Made by a program: the position numbers and the translations under genes
Part shown: positions 54,166-64,000 of the stretch, piece after piece
Position numbering within the stretch: position 1 is the first letter of the stretch
Layout: each line of letters opens with the position of its first letter
Origin: JBGPLJ01 sp963826145
GTDB lineage: Bacteria; Pseudomonadota; Gammaproteobacteria; Steroidobacterales; Steroidobacteraceae
Length of the DNA stretch: 64,000 nt
Assembly: GCA_963826145.1 (NCBI GenBank)
Contig: CAWGVW010000001.1
Coordinates: forward strand, 434,001-498,000
Reading direction: 5' to 3'
The notes under the pieces: model-generated
Database searches by the model: none
Seen by the model: the letters and a program-made list of their open reading frames with translations, nothing else
Told to the model about the DNA's origin: nothing

Positions 54166-57100
54166 ATGCATTCGAGGCCGTTCGCCGTCGCAATTGCACT
54201 CGCAGTCGCTGCGTTCGCATTGTGCGTGCCGGACCGAGCGGCCGCTCAGCGCCCCAAATCGGAGTTCGATCACTTGACGACGGGCTTCGAGCTTGTCGGC
54301 AAGCACCGCGACCTGCCTTGCGAATCCTGCCACGTCAACGCGATCTTCAAGGGCACACCCAAGGATTGCGCGTCCTGCCATGGCGTCGGCACCGAGATTC
54401 GCGCGACCGCGATGCCCTCGAATCACATCCTGTCGTCGAACCGCTGCGGCGCCTGCCACACGCCCGTGGCATTCGCGCCGGCCGTGAATTTCGATCACAC
54501 GGAAACCCGCGGCAGCTGCTCGACTTGCCACAACGGCGTGCAGGCCCAGGGCATGAGCCCGACGCACATCCAGACGGACCTCGAATGCGACGTCTGCCAC
54601 ACGACGATGGGCTGGCGTGGCGCCGTCTTCAATCACGTCGGCATTACGAGTAAGTGCGCAAGCTGCCATAACAATGTGAGCGCGAAGGGCATGCCGTCGG
54701 CGCACGTGCCAACCGCGGCCGTGCCATGCGAGTCCTGCCACTCGCCGACCAACTACGTGACATTCGCCGGCGCGCTGATGAATCACTCTGCCGTGACGGC
54801 GGAAAGCTGCGCCAGCTGTCACGAGGCGGCAATGACGTGGGTCGGCGTCACGATCGTCACGCGGCCGCCGGTGCCGCACCCGACGACAGGCGACTGCGCT
54901 CAGTGCCACAGCAATACGACCAGCTTCTCGACCGGCACGGCGATGCCGGCAAACCACATCCCGACGACCGCGACCTGCACGCTGTGCCATTCGAATCCGG
55001 CGGATTTCAGCATCTTTGCCATGAATCACCAGGGCATCGGGAGCAACTGCGCCGAGTGCCACGCGCCGGGCTCAAGCTTCGCCAGCATGGCGCCGCCTGC
55101 GCTCAAGGTGCCGCCGAGCGATCACATTCCGTTCGGCTCGGCAACCTGCGAGAGCTGCCACTCCGCGTCGGACTTCACGACGTTCCAGGTGGCAAACGCG
55201 GTGCCGCCGATGAGTCACGCGGCCGTGTCGGGCATTGCATGTTCGACTTGCCATGGCGAGGGCAAGTCCTTTGTCGGCGCGCCGTCGACAGTGGTGCTGC
55301 CGGCCAATCACATTCCGGTCGGCTCGGCGAAGTGTGAGAGCTGCCATACGCCGGGCAACTTCACTTCCTTCATGTTTGCCAACGCGAGCGGCGGGGCGCC
55401 GCCCGCGATGGTGCACAGTGTGGTGAGTTCGACGGCCTGCTCGACCTGTCACGAGAAGGGCAAGAGCTTCGTCGGCGCACCGCCCGTGGTGACCCGACCG
55501 GCGCTCACCGCGTCCGGCGCCCAGCATCCGGCCAGCGGGGAGTGCTCGAGCTGTCATACCTCGACGACGACCTTCAAGGGCGCGACCGTGTATCCGCCCG
55601 ATCACATTCCGCTGCCAAATGGTGCGTCGTCCACTTGTACGACCTGTCACGCGAACTCGGCCGACTTCGGCGTGTACAAGATGGACCACTCCGTGGTCAC
55701 CAAGACCTGCTCGACCTGCCACGGTGCGGGCAAGAGCTTCGCGAACATGGCGCCGCCGGCGCTCGTGGTGCCGCCGGCGAATCACGTGCCCTTCGGCACG
55801 GCGACCTGCCAGAGCTGTCATGCGCCGTCGAACTTCACTTCCTTCATGTTTGCCAACGCGAGCGGCGGGGCGCCGCCCGCGATGGTGCACAGTGTGGTGA
55901 GTTCGACGGCCTGCTCGACCTGTCACGAGAAGGGCAAGAGCTTCGTCGGCGCACCGCCCGTGGTGACCCGACCGGCGCTCACCGCGTCCGGCGCCCAGCA
56001 TCCGGCCAGCGGGGAGTGCTCGAGCTGTCATACCTCGACGACGACCTTCAAGGGCGCGACCGTGTATCCGCCCGATCACATTCCGCTGCCAAATGGCGCC
56101 TCGTCGACGTGTACGACCTGTCACGCGAACTCGGCCGACTTCGGCGTGTACAAGATGGACCACTCCGTGGTCACCAAGACCTGCTCGACCTGCCACGGTG
56201 CGGGCAAGAGCTTCGCGAACATGGCGCCGCCGGCGCTCGTGGTGCCGCCGGCGAATCACGTGCCCTTCGGCACGGCGACCTGCCAGAGCTGTCATGCGCC
56301 GTCGAACTTCACTTCCTTCATGTTTGCCAACGCGAGCGGCGGGGCGCCGCCCGCGATGGTGCACAGTGTGGTGAGTTCGACGGCCTGCTCGACCTGTCAC
56401 GAGAAGGGCAAGAGCTTCGTCGGCGCACCGCCCGTGGTGACCCGACCGGCGCTCACCGCGTCCGGCGCCCAGCATCCGGCCAGCGGGGAGTGCTCGAGCT
56501 GTCATACCTCGACGACGACCTTCAAGGGCGCGACCGTGTATCCGCCCGATCACATTCCGCTGCCAAATGGCGCCTCGTCCACTTGTACGACGTGTCACGC
56601 GAACTCGGCCGACTTCGGCGTGTACAAGATGGACCACTCCGTGGTCACCAAGACCTGCTCGACCTGCCACGGTGCGGGCAAGAGCTTCGCGAACATGGCG
56701 CCGCCGGCGCTCGTGGTGCCGCCGGCGAATCACGTGCCCTTCGGCACGGCGACCTGCCAGAGCTGTCATGCGCCGTCGAACTTCACTTCCTTCATGTTTG
56801 CCAACGCGAGCGGCGGGGCGCCGCCCGCGATGGTGCACAGTGTGGTGAGTTCGACGGCCTGCTCGACCTGTCACGAGAAGGGCAAGAGCTTCGTCGGCGC
56901 ACCGCCCGTGGTGACCCGACCGGCGCTCACCGCGTCCGGCGCCCAGCATCCGGCCAGCGGGGAGTGCTCGAGCTGTCATACCTCGACGACGACCTTCAAG
57001 GGCGCGACCGTGTATCCGCCCGATCACATTCCGCTGCCAAATGGCGCGTCGTCGACTTGTACGACCTGTCACGCGAACTCGGCCGACTTCGGCGTGTACA

Positions 57101-60100
57101 AGATGGACCACTCCGTGGTCACCAAGACCTGCTCGACCTGCCACGGTGCGGGCAAGAGCTTCGCGAACATGGCGCCGCCGGCGCTCGTGGTGCCGCCGGC
57201 GAATCACGTGCCCTTCGGCACGGCGACCTGCCAGAGCTGTCATGCGCCGTCGAACTTCACTTCCTTCATGTTTGCGAACGCGAGCGGCGGGGCGCCGCCC
57301 GCGATGGTGCACAGTGTGGTGAGTTCGACGGCCTGCTCGACCTGTCACGAGAAGGGCAAGAGCTTCGTCGGCGCACCGCCCGTGGTGACCCGACCGGCGC
57401 TCACCGCGTCCGGCGCCCAGCATCCGGCCAGCGGGGAGTGCTCGAGCTGTCATACCTCGACGACGACCTTCAAGGGCGCGACCGTGTATCCGCCCGATCA
57501 CATTCCGCTGCCAAATGGCGCCTCGTCGACGTGTACGACCTGTCACGCGAACTCGGCCGACTTCGGCGTGTACAAGATGGACCACTCCGTGGTCACCAAG
57601 ACCTGCTCGACCTGCCACGGTGCGGGCAAGAGCTTCGCGAACATGGCGCCGCCGGCGCTCGTGGTGCCGCCGGCGAATCACGTGCCCTTCGGCACGGCGA
57701 CCTGCCAGAGCTGTCATGCGCCGTCGAACTTCACGACCTTCAGTTCGCGAACGCGAGCGGCGGGGCGCCGCCCGCGATGGTGCACAGTGTGGTGAGTTCG
57801 ACGGCCTGCTCGACCTGTCACGAGAAGGGCAAGAGCTTCGTCGGCGCACCGCCCGTGGTGACCCGACCGGCGCTCACCGCGTCCGGCGCCCAGCATCCGG
57901 CCAGCGGGGAGTGCTCGAGCTGTCATACCTCGACGACGACCTTCAAGGGCGCGACCGTGTATCCGCCCGATCACATTCCGCTGCCAAACGGCGCGTCGTC
58001 GACTTGTACGACGTGTCACGCGAACTCGGCCGACTTCGGCGTGTACAAGATGGACCACTCCGTGGTCACCAAGACCTGCTCGACCTGCCACGGTGCGGGC
58101 AAGAGCTTTGCGAACATGGCGCCGCCGGCGCTCAAGGTGCCGCCGAACAACCATATTCCGTTCGGCACGGCGGCCTGCGACAGCTGCCACTCGGCGACGA
58201 ACTTCACGACCTTCCAGGTCACGAACAAGAGCCCGCCGATGAACCACGCAGGGGTCTCGAGCATGGCGTGCTCGACCTGCCATGCGAGTGGCCTCTCGTT
58301 CGTCGGCGCACCGCCGACCGTGACGACACCGGCGAACCATGTGCCCTTCGGCTCGGCGACCTGCCAGAGCTGTCACGCGCCGTCGAACTTCTCGACGTTC
58401 CTCTTCGCGAACAAGTCGGGCACGGCGCCGCCCTCGATGGTGCACAGTGTGGTGAGTTCGACGGCCTGCTCGACCTGCCATGAGGCGGGCAAGAGCTTCG
58501 TCGGCTCACCGCCTGTCGTCGTGCGGCCGGCGAAGAAGGCGGACGGCACGGCACACGTCGCGACGGGCGAGTGCAGCACCTGCCATTCCGGCACGACGAG
58601 CTTCAAGGGGGCGACGGACCTGCCGCCGAACCACATTCCGCTGCCCGCGGCGGACAACAACAACTGCGCGTTGTGTCATTCGGGCGGCAACTACAGCGTC
58701 GCGACGATGAACCACGCGAACATCACGGCGAACTGCGCGCAGTGCCATGCGACGGGCAAGAGCTTTGCCAACATCGCGCCGCCGGCGCTCAAGGTGCCGC
58801 CGAACAACCATATTCCGTTCGGCACGGCGACCTGCGAGAGCTGCCACTCGGCGACGAACTTCACGACCTTCCAGGTCACGAACAAGAGCCCGCCGATGAA
58901 TCACTCGGCGGTCTCGAGCATGGCGTGCGCGACCTGCCACGCGCCAGGGCAAGTCCTTCGTCGGTGCACCGCCGACCGTGACGACACCGGCGAACCATGT
59001 GCCCTTCGGCACGGCGACCTGCCAGAGCTGTCACGCGCCGTCGAACTTCTCGACGTTCCTCTTCGCGAACAAGTCGGGCACGGCGCCGCCCTCGATGGTG
59101 CACAGTGTGGTGAGTTCGACGGCCTGCTCGACCTGCCATGAGGCGGGCAAGAGCTTCATCGGCTCACCGCCTGTCGTCGTGCGGCCGGCGAAGAAGGCGG
59201 ACGGCACGGCACACGTCGCGACGGGCGAGTGCAGCACCTGCCATTCCGGCACGACGAGCTTCAAGGGGGCGACGGACCTGCCGCCGGACCACATTCCGCT
59301 GCCGGCGGCCGACAACAACAACTGCGCGTTGTGTCATACGGGCGGCAACTACAGCGTCGCGACGATGAACCACGCGAACATCACGGCGAACTGCGCGCAG
59401 TGCCATGCGACGGGCAAGAGCTTTGCCAACATCGCGCCGCCGGCGCTCAAGGTGCCGCCGAACAACCATATTCCGTTCGGCACGGCGACCTGCGAGAGCT
59501 GCCACTCGGCGAGCAACTTCACGACGTTCCAGGTCACGAACAAGAGCCCGCCGATGAATCACTCGGCGGTCTCGAGCATCGCGTGCTCGACCTGCCACGC
59601 CCAGGGCAAGTCCTTCGTCGGTGCACCGCCGACGGTGACGACACCGGCAAACCATGTGCCGTTCGGCACAGCGACCTGCCAGAGCTGTCATGCGCCGTCG
59701 AACTTCACGACGTTCAGCTTCGCGAACAAGTCGGGCACGGCGCCGCCCTCGATGGTGCACAGTGTGGTGAGTTCGACGGCCTGTTCGACCTGCCACGAGG
59801 CGGGCAAGAGCTTCGTTGGCTCACCGGCCGTCGTGGTACGTCCGGCGAAGAAGGCGGACGGCACGGCACACGTCGCGACGGGCGAGTGCAGCACCTGCCA
59901 TTCCGGCACGACGAGCTTCAAGGGGGCGACGGACCTGCCGCCGAACCACATTCCGCTGCCCGCGGCCGACAATAACTGCGCGCTCTGCCACACGACGGGC
60001 AACTACAGCGCGTACGTGATGAACCACGTCAACATCACGACGAACTGCGCGCAGTGCCACGCGTACGGCCTCAGCTTCGCCAACATGGCACCGCCAACGC

Positions 60101-61362
60101 TGGTGCAGCCCCCGGCCGGCGCAACGGGTCACATTCCCTCGAACAAGCCGAATGGCCCGACCGACATCGCCTGCGAGCTCTGTCATACGCCGACGGTCTT
60201 CACCACCTTCTCCGGCACGATCATGAAGCACGCGGCCGTGCGCGGCATGACTTGCATGAGCTGTCACGAACTCGGCATGACCTGGAAGACCAATACCGGC
60301 CGCAGGCTCTGGGTGCGTGACGGGGCCAATCACCATAAGGGTGTGGACTGCGGCGGCTCCGGTTGCCACTCGACGCGCGACCGGCGCGGGCTCCGCCCGG
60401 GCCTCGGCGCAGTGCAGCCGGGTGTCAAGCAGTCGACAGTACCGCGTGCGCCGACCATCGGTGGCGCCGCCATTGCCGGGCCCGGCGGCTTCGATCACCG
60501 GCGCATCGCCGGCCAGACCTGCGCCACTTGCCACAATGGCGCGAGCGCGACTGGCAAGCCCTCGACGCACCTGGCGACGAGCAACAGCTGCGAGAGCTGT
60601 CACGCGACCTTTGGCTGGCTCCCTGTAGCGCGGGTCGACCACTCGCAGGTGAAGGGCACCTGTGCGAGTTGCCACGACGGCACGCACGCAGCCGGCAAGT
60701 CCGGACAGCACATCGCGAGCTCCAACACCTGCGAGAGCTGCCACACGACGAATGCGTGGCTACCCGCGCGTGTCGATCACGCGTCGATCGGGGCGCACGC
60801 CTGTGCGACCTGCCATGACAGCGTGCATGCGAGCGGGAAGCCCGCCACGCACATTCCGACCACCGAGTCCTGCGACAGCTGCCACGGCACCCTCGCCTGG
60901 CGGCCGGTCAGGCTCGATCACACGAAGCTCTCAACGAACTGCATGAGTTGCCACAATGGTATGAGCGCGACCGGCAAGCCATCGACGCACATGGTGCTGC
61001 AGCGTGACTGCGCGAGCTGCCATAGCTATCCGGACTGGACAGTCGTGAGCTTCACGCACGTTTCGACGAACTACCCGGGCGAGCACCATGCGACGCTCGA
61101 GTGCGCCTCGTGCCACACATCGAACACGGACAAAGTGCCGTACGCCTCCGCGGCGGATGCGGGAAGCTGCGGCGCTTGTCATGCGAAGGACTTCAAGGCG
61201 GACGCGCATCCGAAGACGGCAAGCGGCCTCAAGTACAACGCGAGCGAACTGCGAAATTGCAGCGGTGCCTGTCACGTGTACAGCGATGACACGCTAACGA
61301 CGATCACGAAGCTTGTTCCCGGGCCGCGTCACCGGGTGTCCGATCCCGCGTTCAAGCATTGA
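54166..61362 (+). CDS. Giant secreted multiheme cytochrome c (about 2,398 residues, about 76 CXXCH), two compensating indels
   Basis: Predicted extracytoplasmic electron-transfer protein. A Sec signal (VAIALAVAAFALCVPDRAAA) is followed by about 76 CXXCH heme c sites by hand count, one per 31 residues, plus CX4CH and CX3CH near the end. N-terminal residues 28-424 hold 14 unique hemes; 425-1400 about six copies of a 158-residue, 5-heme unit; then about 2.5 copies of a 219-residue, 7-heme unit; and a C-terminal domain of about 10 hemes of the CxxCHNGxxAxGKxxTH type. Nearly every pair of heme sites is separated by one extra His (DHIP, MDHS, NHVP, MVHS), suiting bis-His ligation. No membrane anchor is visible. 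A 1-nt loss near 57744 and a 1-nt gain near 58943 compensate; the outer frames agree, so I treat it as one gene. GGGGAG precedes the ATG. Confidence 0.88.
55438..58130 (+). repeat. 474-bp tandem repeat, five full copies and a partial sixth
   Basis: Copies begin at 55438, 55912, 56386, 56860 and 57334, with a sixth from 57807 diverging near 58130. Each encodes 158 residues and 5 CXXCH sites. The copies I compared differ at only a few bases, mostly silent (for example the codon choices around the second heme of each unit). The spacing of the fifth is 473 because of the one-base loss. Confidence 0.92.
58362..60060 (+). repeat. 657-bp tandem repeat, about 2.5 copies
   Basis: Copies start at the CQSCH sites 58362, 59020 and 59677. 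The second interval is 657 nt (219 residues) and the first is 658 because of the extra base near 58943. Each unit has 7 hemes: the 5-heme unit with two inserted (CESCHSATNFTTFQ and CATCHAQGK types). The third copy diverges near 60060. Confidence 0.88.
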
Positions 61363-61402
61363 GACGGTTGACCCGGCACGTCTCGCGCGAGCAATCGCTG
61401 CG

Positions 61403-61858
61403 TCAATCGCAGGTGATTAGATCCGTGTGCCCGAAACCCTTGGTGTAATCGAGGACGGAGATCACAACGGGAGTCACGCGGAATATGCGGACATCCGCCG
61501 GGGTCGGCATCGGCAGTGGAATGGAGGTCTGCTGCGGATACTTCTGCATCAGCAGGCGCAACGCCTTCGCCGCTTCGGTAGGGTCGTCCACCACTTGCGC
61601 GCGCGCTGCCATGGAAAGGCCGGTGATCTCCATCACTTGCGGCGTGTCCCGATCGATTGTCAGCGACACCCGGTCATTTCGCGCCAGATTTGCCGCCTTC
61701 TGGCTGGTCGGGCCGCAAAGAAAGTAGATCGTCAGGCCATCGCTTGCATAGCCGACCGTCGTTGCCTGCGGCCAGCCGTCCGGCCTTAGCGTGGCGATCG
61801 TCATGATCCGGTGCTGATCCAGGAGGGTCAGTATCTGGCGCCTGATTTCATCGTCCAT
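61403..61858 (-). CDS. Pyridoxamine 5'-phosphate oxidase-like protein
   Basis: A 151-residue split-barrel protein: HRIMTIATLRPDGWPQATTVG is the first hairpin, IYFLCGPTSQKAANLARNDR the FMN-phosphate contact region and VSLTIDRDTPQVMEITGLSM follows. It is closer to the general stress protein 26/PNPOx-like group than to biosynthetic PdxH. It is convergent with the giant cytochrome gene, 40 nt apart. Flavin-dependent role inferred. Confidence 0.85.
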   Translation of the reverse strand: MDDEIRRQILTLLDQHRIMTIATLRPDGWPQATTVGYASDGLTIYFLCGPTSQKAANLARNDRVSLTIDRDTPQVMEITGLSMAARAQVVDDPTEAAKALRLLMQKYPQQTSIPLPMPTPADVRIFRVTPVVISVLDYTKGFGHTDLITCD

Positions 61859-61979
61859 TGCGGGAGCCTAAGAGCCTACGCACTGCGTCGCTACGGGAGT
61901 TCTACGTAGTCCACACCCGTGCGGCGGTTCGCGTGGGCTATTATCGTTCCACACGTCGAGCCGGCCTTATAGGACTGTC

Positions 61980-63395
61980 ATGCTCACACGCCGCGAGTTG
62001 GTTGCAGGAATGCTGGGAGCTGTCGGTTTTGCATCGACGGAGTCTCCTGCGTCTGCGAAGAAATCGTCGCTGCCGAACATCGTCTTCATCCTGGCCGACG
62101 ACCTGGGCTATGCGGACGTCGGCTGCTACGGTCGTCCCGACCTCCGGACGCCCCATATCGACCGGCTCGCGACCGAAGGGACCCGCTTCCTGCAAGCCTA
62201 CGCAAACTCCGCGGTGTGTTCGGCGACGCGTCTCGCCTTGATCACGGGCCGCTACCAGTATCGATTGCGACTTGGTCTGGAAGAACCGCTCGCGGTTGCC
62301 ACCGACATCGGTCTGCCACCAGAGCATCCGACGCTTCCGTCGCTTCTCAGGAAGGGCGGGTACGGCACGGCGCTCGTAGGCAAATGGCACCTGGGTCCGC
62401 TTCCCAGGTTCGGCCCGCTTGCGAGTGGCTACGATCACTTCTTCGGATTTCGCGGCGGCGGGATCGACTATTTTTCGCATCGCGATCTGGTCGGGCAGGA
62501 GGATTTGTGGTCCGACGATGTGCCGATGAAGCAGGCGGGGTACGCGACGACGCTGTTCGGCGATGCAGCGGTGCGCACCGTGGAAAAGTACGCTGAGACG
62601 CGGCAGCCCTTTCTGCTGAGCTTGCACTTCAACGCGCCGCACTGGCCGTGGGAGACGCCCGCCGACGAAGCAGAGTCCAGGCGCATTGCCGGGCTTTCCA
62701 TGTTTCATTACGACGGCGGGACGCTCGCGACGTACCGCGGCATGGTCGAAGCGATGGACCAGCAAGTCGGACGGGTGCTCGGTGCCCTCGATGATCGGGG
62801 GCTCGCGGACAACACAATCGTCATCTTCACAAGCGACAACGGCGGTGAGCGCTTTTCCGATACCTGGCCGTTCTCGGGTCAGAAAACCGAGCTTCTGGAA
62901 GGCGGGTTGCGGATTCCGTCGATCGTTCGCTGGCCTGCCCGCATTCCTCGACAGATATCGAATCAGGTCGCCATCAGTATGGACTGGTTCCCGACGTTGC
63001 TCGCAGCGGCGGGCGCACAACCCGACGCGAAGTATCCGCCAGACGGTATGAACCTGCTGCCGCACCTCGCGCAGAATGCTGCCACCGCCCCGCGTACACT
63101 CTACTGGCGCTACAAATCCAATCATCAGCGCGCGTTGCGGGACGGTGACTTCAAGTTCCTCAAGATTCTCGACAACACGTACCTGTTCAACGTGGTATCA
63201 GATCCGCTGGAACGCGCCAATCTGAAACTGCGCGAGCCCGCGCTTTACCAGCAGCTCGCGAAGAAATGGCAGGACTGGAACGCGACCATGCTGCCGGAAC
63301 TCGCCGAGAGCAGTGGCTTTGCGGTCGAGGGCAAAGACCAGGCGGATCACATCGGTGTGGGCCCCGTGAATGTGACGCCCGATACGGACGATTGA
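61980..63395 (+). CDS. Tat-exported sulfatase
   Basis: A 471-residue arylsulfatase-family enzyme. The Tat motif TRRELVAG is at residues 3-10. The metal site starts NIVFILADDLGYADVGCYG; the formylglycine Cys80 is in AVCSATRLALITGR, a C-x-A-x-R version of the usual C-x-P-x-R; later parts include GKWHLGP and TSDNGGERF. It would remove sulfate esters in the periplasm. AGGACT lies 5 nt before the ATG. No maturase gene lies in the window, so one must lie elsewhere. Confidence 0.93.
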   Translation: MLTRRELVAGMLGAVGFASTESPASAKKSSLPNIVFILADDLGYADVGCYGRPDLRTPHIDRLATEGTRFLQAYANSAVCSATRLALITGRYQYRLRLGLEEPLAVATDIGLPPEHPTLPSLLRKGGYGTALVGKWHLGPLPRFGPLASGYDHFFGFRGGGIDYFSHRDLVGQEDLWSDDVPMKQAGYATTLFGDAAVRTVEKYAETRQPFLLSLHFNAPHWPWETPADEAESRRIAGLSMFHYDGGTLATYRGMVEAMDQQVGRVLGALDDRGLADNTIVIFTSDNGGERFSDTWPFSGQKTELLEGGLRIPSIVRWPARIPRQISNQVAISMDWFPTLLAAAGAQPDAKYPPDGMNLLPHLAQNAATAPRTLYWRYKSNHQRALRDGDFKFLKILDNTYLFNVVSDPLERANLKLREPALYQQLAKKWQDWNATMLPELAESSGFAVEGKDQADHIGVGPVNVTPDTDD

Positions 63396-63435
63396 CGAGT
63401 TGCCGTAGACGCGCTACAGCGCAGAGGGGGATCCA

Positions 63436-63951
63436 GTGACAAGACAGATCAGGCGTGTCGTTACGGGTCATGACGCCGGCGGAAAGTCCGTCGTCCTGAG
63501 CGATGGTCCGCCTCCACAAAACCACACGATGCGAGGCTCCGCAATCGGTGCAGAGTTCTTCGAGGTATGGAACGCCCCGAACACGGTACCGCTACTGACA
63601 TCGGTCGAAGCACGCGAACCGAATGAGCGCGAATTCACGATCATGCCCACCACCGGCCACCTCCTGCGCATCCTCGATGTCTTTCCGCTCAAGGAGGGAG
63701 GCAAGCGCACGGTGATGCATCGGACCAAGACACTCGACTATGTCGTGGTGATCGAGGGCGAGCTCACTCTCTTGCTCGAAGATAGCGAAGTCATCTTGAA
63801 GCCGGGGAGTGTGGTGGTTCAGCGCGGCACGAACCACGCCTGGGAGAACCGATCCGAGAAGATCGCGCGCGCGGCGTTCTTCCATATCGATGCGCAATTC
63901 AGCGACGAACTGCTGGCAAAACTGCCAAAGTCGCTGGAACTCATGCGCTAG
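63436..63951 (+). CDS. Cupin-domain protein
   Basis: A 171-residue protein with one cupin barrel: MHRTKTLDYVVVIEGELTLLL is motif 1 with a reduced set of metal ligands and LKPGSVVVQRGTNHAWENRS motif 2 with His. The first 70 residues (VVLSDGPPPQNHTMRG) are typical of a group of small cupins of unknown substrate. A GTG start is preceded by AGAGGGGG. It follows the sulfatase by 40 nt. Confidence 0.85.
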   Translation: MTRQIRRVVTGHDAGGKSVVLSDGPPPQNHTMRGSAIGAEFFEVWNAPNTVPLLTSVEAREPNEREFTIMPTTGHLLRILDVFPLKEGGKRTVMHRTKTLDYVVVIEGELTLLLEDSEVILKPGSVVVQRGTNHAWENRSEKIARAAFFHIDAQFSDELLAKLPKSLELMR

Positions 63952-64000
63952 CGGACGCTGGCCTCGCGCTGAGGGTCCTGCTACAAGATTGCGGTCTTGA

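Noticed and set aside
55542..57740. Open +1 frame inside the cytochrome (about 730 codons of the 1,199-codon frame)
   Set aside because: Upstream of the indel it lacks CXXCH motifs and is a shadow created by the repeats; only after about 57744 does this frame carry heme sites, because of the missing base.
55072..57849. Open frame of 925 codons on the opposite strand of the cytochrome repeats
   Set aside because: The repeat period is a multiple of three, so any frame that escapes a stop in one copy stays open in all. The translation is Arg/Gly-rich and low in complexity, and has no start context; the plus strand has clear CXXCH sites.
55438..60060. CRISPR-like or satellite DNA interpretation of the repeats
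   Set aside because: Units are 474 and 657 bp without spacers, stay in one reading frame and encode conserved heme motifs; they are coding repeats.

Overview
The window is a GC-rich stretch of proteobacterial chromosome. Gene content (a Marinobacter-type fatty acyl-CoA reductase paired with a wax ester synthase, RquA, NnrU, DUF3185, cytochrome P460, an HAE-1 type RND pump) points to Proteobacteria, most likely a gammaproteobacterium of the Nevskiales/Steroidobacterales kind. That placement is inference; there is no rRNA or other marker gene. I see no tRNA, rRNA, CRISPR array, insertion sequence, integrase or phage gene.

Layout. 1-18.8 kb: small metabolic, stress and envelope genes, each with a local regulator (ArsR, HxlR, AraC). 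It holds a Tat-exported amidase, a GST, a D-aminoacylase-like hydrolase, a PotF-like polyamine-binding lipoprotein, a DUF1326 pair, an OmpA-domain/lipoprotein operon, an unrecognised 483-residue lipoprotein and a cNMP-thioredoxin-TrxR fusion. 19.0-31.6 kb: a neutral-lipid island with an aldehyde dehydrogenase, an alcohol-forming fatty acyl-CoA reductase, a wax ester synthase (WS/DGAT), a TPR protein, a phasin-like granule protein, a patatin lipase, a broken alpha/beta hydrolase, an acyl-CoA synthetase, an unknown protein and a GMC alcohol oxidoreductase. Together these could make, coat, hydrolyse and re-activate storage wax esters. 31.6-36.6 kb: an amidohydrolase, a MerR-controlled but broken MFS pump, a cytochrome P460 and a GH16 relic. 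36.7-43.6 kb: RquA (rhodoquinone synthesis), an RND efflux pair, NnrU and an FkbM methyltransferase. 43.6-53.8 kb: two glycosyltransferases, a cupin, an FMN reductase, a LysR-controlled AhpD-like/PNPOx-like/VOC set, small secreted proteins and a hydrolase.

The outstanding feature is at 54.2-61.4 kb: a single gene for a secreted multiheme cytochrome c of about 2,398 residues. I count about 76 CXXCH sites plus two spaced variants. Its centre is built from near-identical tandem repeats, a 474-bp unit with 5 hemes and a 657-bp unit with 7 hemes, with about one extra histidine between consecutive heme sites. This looks like a very long bis-histidine heme wire. Two compensating one-base indels interrupt the frame and are probably sequence errors. 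No porin or other electron-transfer partner is next to it. Together with RquA it suggests flexible, partly anaerobic respiration. The window closes with a PNPOx-like protein, a sulfatase and a cupin.

Quality note: at least eight genes carry single-base frameshifts while remaining otherwise well conserved. Either this assembly has many indel errors or this region is decaying; both are possible, and single-indel genes are reported here as one gene.
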